NCBI GenBank assembly: GCA_039105265.1
Contig: JAPFFF010000012.1
Location: 1,798,001-1,862,000, forward strand
DNA length: 64,000 nt
Direction: 5' to 3'
Source: Tritrichomonas musculus
Taxonomy: Eukaryota; Parabasalia; Tritrichomonadida; Tritrichomonadidae
The translations under genes were made by a program, and so were the position numbers. This document shows, piece by piece, positions 31,187 through 39,744 of this stretch (the first letter of the stretch is position 1; every line of letters begins with the position of its first letter). Under the pieces are notes generated by a model, which saw nothing but the letters and a program-made list of their open reading frames with translations, had not been told where the DNA came from and did no database searches.

Positions 31187-32656
31187 TTAGCGCATGAAAA
31201 TAGCCAAGGTATGTTCGTTTATTTTTGCACTGACTGTTCCCACAATACTTTGTTGAATCTTCAAAGTCATTCCTAAATCCTCGTCCAAAATCCTTCCGTC
31301 ATATAGAATTACATCTCCTATTTGATACAAATTGGCGTCATCGCAAGCAAAAAGAACGTCTCCGTGTGAAGCGAATTTGACGCATCCGTTTTCTAAATCT
31401 ACCTCTACAATAACACCAACAAATTCCTTCCATGAACCGTCTATGATTACAGAGCAAATACAGTCTGTGGTGTCTTCTGCTGTCGAACTGACGAACATAT
31501 TTTTTTTCGGGTCTCTTTTATACACATGGCCTGATAAAAATACTGGTTTTCCAATCTTATAGTCCGATATTTCTTCGCCCGCTTCTATCGGGTCATAATG
31601 AGTAATGGTCGTGCTGGATGCACCATACATAACACTCTCAAATTTTGCTAAATATTCTTGTGTCATGATGCGTCTTGAAAAAATTTGTCTAGCATCTAAT
31701 AATTCCTGAGTAGTTGTCCAAGAAAATTCAGCAATTGGAAAATTATATGTAAGTGGTCTTGATGATGATAAATCAACAGTTTCTTCATAATATAGTTGAA
31801 ATTTGAAATTATCAAAATACACAGTTCTTTGATGCAATATTATTACTATATTATGGAGATTTCCGTCTGTATCATAGAATAATATTCTTATTTCATCACA
31901 TAGTGCATAATATCCTACTATATATTCCAGTTTAATTACATCATTTTCAATTTTTAGATAATGAATTGCCATATCCGAATTCCCCTCCTTGATCGGACCG
32001 CAGCCAATGGCGCATCTTTTTATTAGTTCTTCTTTTGTTTCATAATTTGACAAATCGACAGGTTCAGGAATCTCACTCTTCACTTGGTCAATAGCACGGG
32101 TCAATTCTGTTTTCTGAGCAAAATTATCTTGGAGAAATGCAAGATTAACAACACAGTTTAAGTTTGTTTCATCATAATCTTCATTTGCAATATAGCAACT
32201 TATTATGTTGATTTTATGTTGATTATCTAAATCATAAACTACTCCACAACTTGAGCACATTTCTAATGTTAATGCTATATTTTGAACGCCATTATTTAAA
32301 ATATAATCATTATTATTAATACTCGATATGGTGAATATTCCTTTATATTTAATATTTTCGTCAGTTTTATCATATCCATCAAATAACATTCCATATTGTT
32401 TCCATTTTTCAAAATATTGACTTGCATTAGTATAAAGAACCGAAAGAGTATTAATACTATTAGCTTCATCAAAAGTTAATTCTAATTCTTGATTGAAAGT
32501 AAATTTTTTATCAATTATTTCTGGAATCTTACTTTTTAACACATATTTATCGTCACATTCTTTAATTTTATCAAGTAAGTTATAATACATTTTCATAGAT
32601 GATTTTTCACTTAATACTTCATAATCTTTTGCCTCATCAATATCATTTAACGTCAT
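31187..32656 (-). CDS. Second fiber-like protein of Maverick B
   Basis: A 489-aa protein beginning MTLNDIDEAKDY, 18 bases downstream of the larger fiber gene. It shares a ~150-residue block (IIDKKFTFNQELELTFD through NVVNLEFLQD-like sequence) with the C fiber, and carries KYVLKSKIPEI and NYETKEELI repeats of the tail-fiber type. The C-terminal third (from about residue 360, YDPIEAGEEISDYKIGKPVFLSGHVYK) looks like a distinct small beta domain, similar in style to phage tail spike tips. It is probably part of the attachment apparatus together with 32675-35056; it could also be the 3' part of one larger gene. Confidence 0.65.
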   Translation of the reverse strand: MTLNDIDEAKDYEVLSEKSSMKMYYNLLDKIKECDDKYVLKSKIPEIIDKKFTFNQELELTFDEANSINTLSVLYTNASQYFEKWKQYGMLFDGYDKTDENIKYKGIFTISSINNNDYILNNGVQNIALTLEMCSSCGVVYDLDNQHKINIISCYIANEDYDETNLNCVVNLAFLQDNFAQKTELTRAIDQVKSEIPEPVDLSNYETKEELIKRCAIGCGPIKEGNSDMAIHYLKIENDVIKLEYIVGYYALCDEIRILFYDTDGNLHNIVIILHQRTVYFDNFKFQLYYEETVDLSSSRPLTYNFPIAEFSWTTTQELLDARQIFSRRIMTQEYLAKFESVMYGASSTTITHYDPIEAGEEISDYKIGKPVFLSGHVYKRDPKKNMFVSSTAEDTTDCICSVIIDGSWKEFVGVIVEVDLENGCVKFASHGDVLFACDDANLYQIGDVILYDGRILDEDLGMTLKIQQSIVGTVSAKINEHTLAIFMR

Positions 32657-32674
32657 TGTTTCATAATCTTCAAT

Positions 32675-35056
32675 TTAAAATCTATAGCTTCTTGTAGTTT
32701 CATCTTTTAATACAGCGGCTTCTATAATCATGTCTTGAAAAATTTCCCAAATATATCGTAAAATTAATAGTGATGATAAAACATTGTTGTCATTAACAGC
32801 TTCATGAATATTATTAAAGAATATTTCCTTATCCTCATCATATATTTTTTCATCTTTAAGTATTTCGATATTATTGTTTGTTAATTCTTCTTTTAACGCA
32901 TATTTTCCATCCGCTTCTTCCTTTGAAATATATCCCGATAAATCGACTGTTTTGAGCTGTTTCATATGATTATCTATCAATTTTTTGACTGCCTTTGCTG
33001 TAATCAGCTGTTTATTAGTCAGTTCTTCGCCCAACAAAATCGGTTTCTGTTCTCTTGTCATCGACATAATCCAAGCAGCTGAAGGACAATTTTCTGCATA
33101 TACATCTAAATACGGAACATTTATTCGAAAATCTTCATACTCTCCGTCTATTTTAATCTCCTCATTGTCATCAACTCCATAACAAAGATATCGGAAACAT
33201 TTCTTGTCAAACGCTTCTGTTTCTTCAATAAATTCCAGCGCAGTTCGAATCTCTCTTGGAGCAGCAATAACATCAACGTCCCGAACTATTGCCTCCGCTC
33301 CTTCCGAAACCTCTTCACCAGCAAAACAAAAGCTTTTTACCTTTGATATTCCCTTTGCCGCCAACGATAAAAGCGCCTTTGGACCGCCGACAAAATTTAC
33401 TGTGGCACCAGCTATACACACAACATCTTTGACATAATCAAACCAATTTGTCTTGTTTTTCATGTCGTTTAGTTGTTTTTGGAGGTTTGAATAAAGATTT
33501 TGCAGCTCAGATATTCTATTATTTGCTATATCTACTGTATTTCCCAAAGAATTTAGAACAAAAAGATGAGACTCAATATTTTCTCCAATAACAACACCAG
33601 AAGTCTGTATATTACAGTTTGTGTATAAAGTACTGCATGCTTCAGGTCTTGGTACGACAGAATAATACCCACATCCTACCAAAAACTCAAAAGTATTTCC
33701 TCCTTCTTTATACGAAACATCTGGTATCGGAAAAATTACTTCTTTGTCAGAGGGCATATAAAGTATCAGACTATACGGAGGATTCCCAATATCTATTCGG
33801 CTATTGTAGTGGAAAGGAATATATTTATAACAATTTTCTGAAACAACTTTATAGCACGATTCTGACTCATAACTGCTATGAGAATACCCAAATTCAGAGG
33901 TATATTCTATTCCGTTTATATTTAGACTTGCCGAAAAATTGCATGACTCTTTCTTGGTACATTTCAGTAGAACACTCCAATATCCGTCTTTATCTTCGTA
34001 TTTTGCCACTTCGCAATCGTTAAATGTACAAAGTCCTTTCTCAACAATGACTTCAAAAGGATTTTTGTCGGAATAATTATGTATCCAATTCCTTAGGACG
34101 TATCGATTTGTGTCGTTTTGCTCAATGAAAATTCCTTGATATGTATGTTTGAAGAACTCAGTTTCTCCTTTGATTGATTTGGAGCCAGGAATATTGTATG
34201 ACAAATTATTGCCGACCCATTCATTATTTTGCTTTGTGAGTTTGAAATCTGTACCAAATACCTCATCATGGAACTCAAAAGTTTGTCCATCTAAGAGCTT
34301 GTCAAATTCTTCGGTTCCGGGAATATAGCCCCAATCAGCATAATAATATTGTTCATTTTCTGTGGTCCAATAAGACTTCATCTCATAGAAATTCGGTAAA
34401 GGAGAAGTATAAAGTTTGAGACAATTTTCTGCATCGATATTATTACATTTGATATTTATGAGTCCAGATTCCTTGTTTGAAATATATTGCTTCACTCTTC
34501 CTGTGAAATTTATTTTCATAAAACCAGAAGTAAAGAGGTCAAAAGGATTGTCAAGAGATTCCTTACTCATATAAATTCGGGCGGATAATTCGTTTTCAAT
34601 ATAGGAAATTGCGTTATTTGAGTCGATTTTGGGATTCGTAAATTTGCCTGTTTCTGTGTCTATTTTTGCCTCCCCAAACGTTGAACAGTTTATTGTAAAA
34701 ACATCTCCTGAATAGTCAGACGGTATATCTATTTTGATTTCCAGTATATTGTATTCGTCATTTTCTGCTTTCAACAAGGAGTTTAAATCAAGGGAATAGG
34801 CGTCAAGACTATCTTCATATGATAATTCATTAACTGAACCAGAGGACATTTCTAAAGAGGTTATTCGTTCTTCATGATTGATGAGCTGAGATTTCAGAGA
34901 GATTCCTCCCAAATTTATATCTCCTCCAACGGTCAAATCTTGTTCAATATCAGCTGTTTTGGCGCTTATTTCATCACAGTTTATTGAGGAAGGATTCTTT
35001 GAACCACCTATAAATGCACCATCTAAAGCGTTCTGTTTAGTCAGTATTGCGGTCAT
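32675..35056 (-). CDS. Fiber-like structural protein of Maverick B
   Basis: A 793-aa protein from the ATG at 35056. A short N-terminal anchor-like segment precedes a coiled coil (SQLINHEERITSLEMSS). Then come beta-rich domains including FHDEVFGTDFKLTKQNNEWVG, the counterpart of the FKEYCFG...WDGxxW domain in C and D. A second coiled coil (NNRISELQNLYSNLQKQLND) precedes a hydrophobic glycine/alanine segment and LSGYISKEEADGKYALKEEL repeats. The layout N-anchor, beta domains, coiled coil, LK-repeat is that of a trimeric fiber. It is divergent from the penton-like gene at 35110, as expected for a fiber-penton pair. Its copy in Maverick A is nearly identical. Confidence 0.72.
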   Translation of the reverse strand: MTAILTKQNALDGAFIGGSKNPSSINCDEISAKTADIEQDLTVGGDINLGGISLKSQLINHEERITSLEMSSGSVNELSYEDSLDAYSLDLNSLLKAENDEYNILEIKIDIPSDYSGDVFTINCSTFGEAKIDTETGKFTNPKIDSNNAISYIENELSARIYMSKESLDNPFDLFTSGFMKINFTGRVKQYISNKESGLINIKCNNIDAENCLKLYTSPLPNFYEMKSYWTTENEQYYYADWGYIPGTEEFDKLLDGQTFEFHDEVFGTDFKLTKQNNEWVGNNLSYNIPGSKSIKGETEFFKHTYQGIFIEQNDTNRYVLRNWIHNYSDKNPFEVIVEKGLCTFNDCEVAKYEDKDGYWSVLLKCTKKESCNFSASLNINGIEYTSEFGYSHSSYESESCYKVVSENCYKYIPFHYNSRIDIGNPPYSLILYMPSDKEVIFPIPDVSYKEGGNTFEFLVGCGYYSVVPRPEACSTLYTNCNIQTSGVVIGENIESHLFVLNSLGNTVDIANNRISELQNLYSNLQKQLNDMKNKTNWFDYVKDVVCIAGATVNFVGGPKALLSLAAKGISKVKSFCFAGEEVSEGAEAIVRDVDVIAAPREIRTALEFIEETEAFDKKCFRYLCYGVDDNEEIKIDGEYEDFRINVPYLDVYAENCPSAAWIMSMTREQKPILLGEELTNKQLITAKAVKKLIDNHMKQLKTVDLSGYISKEEADGKYALKEELTNNNIEILKDEKIYDEDKEIFFNNIHEAVNDNNVLSSLLILRYIWEIFQDMIIEAAVLKDETTRSYRF

Positions 35057-35109
35057 TGTTTAGATAAAACTAAACTCTGAGGTCGTTGCCTTCATTTTTC
35101 TCAAAATAA

Positions 35110-35442
35110 ATGCCTAAGACATACTTCATTACCAAGAAATACAACAATATTTTGCCCTCAGAATTCACCAATTCCTTGAATAAACGATATATTTCCTTCC
35201 AATATTGTCGAGCCACCTGTAATGGATATCTGGACGGAGAAACAGAAATGCACGCTTCATTTATTCAAAGAGATGAGTACGAAGATTCTCTTGTCTGGTA
35301 ATCCAATTTGACTCCTCCGGACGATAATAGGAAATACGAATTTGTCGGGACAAAAAGAGAGTTTAAGATATGGTTCACAGACGCAGAAGGGAACGAAATA
35401 AAGCCTGACAATTTCACTGTTTTCTTGAAGTTAGAGTATTGA
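35110..35442 (+). pseudogene. Short penton-like gene of Maverick B
   Basis: Counterpart of 1609-1941 with only a few base differences. The ATG at 35110 follows TTCATTTTTCTCAAAATAAATG, an excellent trichomonad Inr. The end carries the same FKIWFTDAEGNE ... FTVFLKLEY pattern. It is interrupted once, as in copy A. Confidence 0.5.
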
Positions 35443-35495
35443 TGAAATCAGCATTGAGCTGGCGCAAATACTGATACAAAAAAATATTTGTTAGT

Positions 35496-36236
35496 TTAGA
35501 TATTTTTAAAGTATTGTTCAATCAAATCGTGAAGCTTAGGTAAATGCTCTATCCTGATATCAACACAATTACCTGAATTTACGATTTTGTAATCATCTGT
35601 ACCAAACGAGGATTTAATAATTTTTTTGATATTAAGGTTGGGAGTCATTGATATAGGAAGGTCATCTTTGAAATAAAATCGTTCGGTTTCATTATCATGA
35701 TTAACTACCTTTCTCCAAGTAGATTTGTGGCGGCGAACGAGATGGAGCCTTATAATACCTTCTTTATTGATATCCTCTTTGAAAATCAAATAACGGTAAT
35801 CATTTTTGTTGTTATCAGGTACTGCACGTGGTTTGAGTTCATCAATTTGTTGCTGTTGTTGTTTGCGTTCACGTTCAAATTGGGAATCTAAAAGTTTGGC
35901 GATATAGATTGCATATTTTCTACTCGCCCAGCACGCAAAATCATTAACAAGAAGTCTGTGAATATATGTTCCTTGAAGTTGTGGTAGTTCAATATTTGGT
36001 CTATTATGTATCAAATCATTGGGACAGCAATTTTGCTGTTCGCATAATTCATCAATGATTTCTTTTGTTTCGACTAATTGTTTCCATCGATATGCTTGTT
36101 TGTTGGATTTACAGGCAATGATAATGCTTTGAGCTTGATACATATCATCTTTAATTGAATGTATGATTCTTAGGTGTGCATTGTATTGAATGAATTCATA
36201 GTCATCATTAATTTGTTCCACGTTTATTGAAGCCAT
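35496..36236 (-). CDS. KilA-N domain DNA-binding protein
   Basis: A 246-aa protein from the ATG at 36236, after CCTCAACGCAAATG. Residues about 10-120 look like a KilA-N domain: an N-terminal strand-turn (NAHLRIIHS), AYRWKQLVETKEIIDEL and the typical end GTYIHRLLVNDFACWASRKYAIYIAKLL. A coiled-coil glutamine-rich linker follows, then a C-terminal domain with DYRYLIFKEDINKEGIIRLH. KilA-N proteins are DNA-binding regulators of large DNA viruses and phages, and many copies occur in the T. vaginalis genome. Maverick A has no gene at the matching place, so this is a module gained by B or lost by A. Confidence 0.75.
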   Translation of the reverse strand: MASINVEQINDDYEFIQYNAHLRIIHSIKDDMYQAQSIIIACKSNKQAYRWKQLVETKEIIDELCEQQNCCPNDLIHNRPNIELPQLQGTYIHRLLVNDFACWASRKYAIYIAKLLDSQFERERKQQQQQIDELKPRAVPDNNKNDYRYLIFKEDINKEGIIRLHLVRRHKSTWRKVVNHDNETERFYFKDDLPISMTPNLNIKKIIKSSFGTDDYKIVNSGNCVDIRIEHLPKLHDLIEQYFKNI

Positions 36237-36259
36237 TTGCGTTGAGGATAAAAAAATAT

Positions 36260-38170
36260 TTAGAATAAAGATTTAAACAATTCATTCGTAGCCTCGTGGT
36301 ACTGAATTAGGATAATATTGACTCCATTAACGCTCCAAGTGAAATATGTATCAGAACAGACCCAGGCTTCTGGCGAGGGAGGATGCATGTTGGGATATTC
36401 TGGGTCGGGAATAAAGTATGTGTCATCATCGCCACGATACATTGGCTGACCTCTGAACGTAACGGTTATTGAAGTACTTCCGGTATCTATTCCGTCAAAT
36501 ACATAACCAGCATTGCTCCTTTCGAGTTGGAAGTTTATGCCAAAAGATGTACCGTCTGAGCGGCAATTTGTATATCTTTTTCCTGTTGCTGGGTCGTTTA
36601 ATGGCTGTGTGAAAGAGTCTTCAAATTCTTGTGTGGCTTCTAAGGCTCCATCTAGTTCGTTTGCGATAAGCTGATGTTGATAAAATCTTGCAGCACAAGT
36701 ATTGGCAAATTCAGTGTCTGGGTATGTTCTTTTATTGACTACAAGCTGGACATTTTGATACATAATATTGTCGAAACAAGTAATGTCAGCAGGAGATTTT
36801 GGAAACATCATTGTGATATTGGTCGCGTTTCTCAATGGAATTGACTTGCTGATTTCGAGACCGTTTACTTTGGCAGTTCCTTCGAATATTTCTCTTGTCA
36901 GTTCCTGAGATGGAATTAATAAAGGAGTCTGTAATTCTCTGACAAGTCCATGATAAACGTCTGGTTTGAGACCAAAACCTGCCAAATTTGAACGACCTAA
37001 TTGAATAGTTCCTCCAAGGACATCCAAAGTAATTTTCTCTGTTTTGAGATTGATATTGTCCGATTTTGTTGTGGCAAGTAAGGCGCCTTTCAATTCACTT
37101 TTGATAATTTTGACAGTATCTCCTGGATCCAATGGTTTGTCTGGATTAGCTGCTGCGATTAATTCTGCAAATTCTTTTTTATTGACATCATCTCTTGAAA
37201 CTCCATATTTTGTAAATTCTTCGTCAGTATATCCGAAATCAATTGTTGGATGTTCCAAAACATCGTCATCATATACATTTGCGCCTTTGTATCTTTGGTA
37301 TTCGATATGAAGTTTTTGGGAAGGAGTCGGTTTGGCAGAATAATGAGAAACAATAACAGACGGACGGCCTATTTGTGTGAATTTTCTTGAGATTGGGATG
37401 ACAGCAGGCATTTCTTCAGCAATTTCTTTGTTTTCCAAAAATTGTAGAGTTTCCTTAACGATATTTGGATTGATTTGTGCCCAGACAAGAGCGCGTAAAG
37501 ATGTTTTGACCTCTTCTTCTATCTCTCCACAAATTGCGTTTGGATATAACTGCCATGCCTGAAGAGCCAGTTGGTCGACAAATGGGATGGTTAATTCAAT
37601 GGTAAATTTATGTGGTTGGCCGTCAGCAATATCCTTTAAATCGACATAACAACCGCAAACAGATGGGGAGAATTGACTGACATTTTCCCAAGTTGAATGA
37701 GAATATTTTGATGTTGCTTTTGCATCACGAGGTTTGATAGAATTATAGGCGAAAGATTCTCTTTGGAGTTCGTCTTGTCGATATGCGCCTAAGAGTTTAT
37801 CATTTATCCAGAAGCGGCAATCTTCATAAAATTCTACAGCATTCTTGAATCCGACAAATATTTTCATCAATCCATTTGTATCCGCAGATACGTCAATAGG
37901 TTGGGACAATTTAATGATGAAATCAAGGAGAATTGTGGTAAAAGACTTTTCAATTTGGGTGATTGTATGGCCGGAATGAGATAATTTAATACGTGTTTTT
38001 GTGCCGACTGGGAGTGGGGCGTCTTTGTCTTTGAACTCTTCCATGACGAAAGAAAATGTATTGTCTCCTCCGTTTCTTTGAATGAGATTTCGTAATTTTG
38101 ACTGGAAAAATGAGAGAACATCGCCTTCATCATTTCCTAAATTTTTGGTCTGTGCGTTGTAGTAGGTCAT
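36260..38170 (-). CDS. Major capsid protein, double jelly-roll (Maverick B)
   Basis: A 636-aa protein, nearly identical to the copy in A (2034-3923) except at the C-terminal end, where the last ~20 residues differ. It has the same FVGFKNAVEFYEDCRFWINDKL block and the same Inr-like leader before the ATG. It forms the shell of the virus-like particle in this family. It is divergent from the small gene at 38241. Confidence 0.8.
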   Translation of the reverse strand: MTYYNAQTKNLGNDEGDVLSFFQSKLRNLIQRNGGDNTFSFVMEEFKDKDAPLPVGTKTRIKLSHSGHTITQIEKSFTTILLDFIIKLSQPIDVSADTNGLMKIFVGFKNAVEFYEDCRFWINDKLLGAYRQDELQRESFAYNSIKPRDAKATSKYSHSTWENVSQFSPSVCGCYVDLKDIADGQPHKFTIELTIPFVDQLALQAWQLYPNAICGEIEEEVKTSLRALVWAQINPNIVKETLQFLENKEIAEEMPAVIPISRKFTQIGRPSVIVSHYSAKPTPSQKLHIEYQRYKGANVYDDDVLEHPTIDFGYTDEEFTKYGVSRDDVNKKEFAELIAAANPDKPLDPGDTVKIIKSELKGALLATTKSDNINLKTEKITLDVLGGTIQLGRSNLAGFGLKPDVYHGLVRELQTPLLIPSQELTREIFEGTAKVNGLEISKSIPLRNATNITMMFPKSPADITCFDNIMYQNVQLVVNKRTYPDTEFANTCAARFYQHQLIANELDGALEATQEFEDSFTQPLNDPATGKRYTNCRSDGTSFGINFQLERSNAGYVFDGIDTGSTSITVTFRGQPMYRGDDDTYFIPDPEYPNMHPPSPEAWVCSDTYFTWSVNGVNIILIQYHEATNELFKSLF

Positions 38171-38240
38171 TTGATTTAATATAAAAAAGACAATAAAGGA
38201 GTTGTAAAGTTTGTTATATGAACATTTTACTTAAAAGGAA

Positions 38241-38545
38241 ATGGCATTCGGAAGTTGGTTTAAAAACATCATTAACGGAGCAAAAAATGTAATCGGAAAA
38301 GCTTTGCCGGTACTGAAAAAAGGTGCTGAAATTGTGTCAAAAGTCGCTCCAGTACTAGGCGGGCGATAGGCGGACCTGTAGGAAATGTAATCAATAAAAT
38401 AGGCGATTATGCAGGAAAATTTGCTGGGAATAAGGCGTTGGGAGTAAATGGCGCGGGGATAAGAAATACAAATAATAGTTGGTCTCAGCCTTTTGCAGGG
38501 CCAACAACTAATCCAGGAAGATTTGATATTCCTTTGTTGAAATGA
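38241..38545 (+). pseudogene. Decayed small amphipathic protein gene of Maverick B
   Basis: It matches 3994-4302 in A with the same start (MAFGSWFKNIINGAKN) and leader TTAAAAGGAAATG. This copy looks broken once. Confidence 0.75.
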
Positions 38546-38586
38546 GTAAAAGAGAATGATATTGGGTGATTTTTATTGAAAAGGAA

Positions 38587-39057
38587 ATGAACGACATCAA
38601 AGTAATTGAACCAATCTCAAAGCATACGAAAGAGTTTGATACAGTTGATGAATTCAATTTATACTATAACAAGAATAAAGAAGAAATGGATAAACTTACG
38701 ACGCATAAACTCAATAAATTATATCTCATAAAAGGGTATAGAATAACGAAAATCAAGAATGTGTTGAGCCTCAAAAAAATGAAGCAAAATGCACAATATG
38801 ATATTGACAACGAGTTAGATGAACTAAAAAAAGAGATACAATATATGAAAGAAACAATAAATAAAATCATACATTTCTTAAATCCTCAGATGGAAATAGA
38901 AGTTTCTCCCCCTCTGATACCTGAACAATTAGGCAGGAATGAGAATCTGGATTATAATTTTTTTCTTCAGACAATTGCCTGTACAAATTGTAGAACTCCT
39001 CAAAGTCCAAATTACTTGCTGATTGGGAATAAATATAGTGAAGCTGTTGACGGTTGA
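38587..39057 (+). CDS. Conserved Maverick protein with coiled-coil segment (B copy)
   Basis: Counterpart of 4344-4736. The start is taken at the ATG after GAAAAGGAAATG. The shared N-terminal block ends in NKLYLIKGYRITKIKN. The coiled-coil part is shorter than in A, and the frame runs further into the convergent ATPase gene, overlapping it by about 190 bases, so the last part may not be functional protein. Confidence 0.5.
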   Translation: MNDIKVIEPISKHTKEFDTVDEFNLYYNKNKEEMDKLTTHKLNKLYLIKGYRITKIKNVLSLKKMKQNAQYDIDNELDELKKEIQYMKETINKIIHFLNPQMEIEVSPPLIPEQLGRNENLDYNFFLQTIACTNCRTPQSPNYLLIGNKYSEAVDG

Positions 39058-39700
39058 AGCAAGGAAAAACGAACAAAGTTGTAATCTCATTTTTGATATG
39101 TGGTTTGATGCCTTTCCATCCTTGAATCAATAAAAAGTAGGAAATATTTGTGTGTCTGCATCTTCGGAGCTGTTGGGAGAAAAACGATTCTTCGGACGAA
39201 AATAATTTGTTATTTGAAATATCATCAAAAAGTATCAATGTATGGAGGAAATCTTTACTGAAATCAGTAATGTGAAGGACCTTAAACATATCATTTTTTT
39301 GTCCATCATCTAATCGTTCCTCCAATCCTTCTCGCTTGACAAGATAGTATAGGTTTTTTGCTGCAATTAATTCTGTGATAAAATCAACAGCCATCTTCTC
39401 GGAAACGGTAATATATGGCATTTTGATGAGGTGTTTGAGAGATTGGAAACTCCTATCGTTTTCGTCACCATTTTTCGTGATATAGATTAGTAAGTGGTGT
39501 GTGTCGAGCAGACTTATTTTGATGATTTCTTGGAGAGCGATGACAGTTTTTCCAGAATTTTGTTTCCCAACAATTACATTTACAGAATTGTATTTGATAT
39601 GAATATCATCGTGGATTGGTTCGATTAATGCACCCGATAAATTATTTGCGTTTTGTTTCAAAGTTTCTGAGACAATAGAATTTATTACTTTCAAACTCAT
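38867..39700 (-). CDS. Genome-packaging ATPase, FtsK/HerA type (Maverick B)
   Basis: A 277-aa P-loop ATPase, almost identical to 4679-5494 except at the extreme C-terminus. Walker A is VGKQNSGKT near residue 50, Walker B is TLILFDD near 160, and the RRCRHTNISYFLLIQGWKG segment is present. It drives DNA into the capsid. Confidence 0.88.
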   Translation of the reverse strand: MSLKVINSIVSETLKQNANNLSGALIEPIHDDIHIKYNSVNVIVGKQNSGKTVIALQEIIKISLLDTHHLLIYITKNGDENDRSFQSLKHLIKMPYITVSEKMAVDFITELIAAKNLYYLVKREGLEERLDDGQKNDMFKVLHITDFSKDFLHTLILFDDISNNKLFSSEESFFSQQLRRCRHTNISYFLLIQGWKGIKPHIKNEITTLFVFPCFNRQQLHYIYSQSASNLDFEEFYNLYRQLSEEKNYNPDSHSCLIVQVSEGEKLLFPSEDLRNV

Positions 39701-39744
39701 TTACTTCCCAAAAGACTGCCAAAAAATGTTTAGGAGTGATATAT

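Noticed and set aside
32985-33437. Plus-strand serine-rich frames in the fiber region
   Set aside because: Shadows of the minus-strand fiber gene; serine-rich composition is typical of antisense reading.
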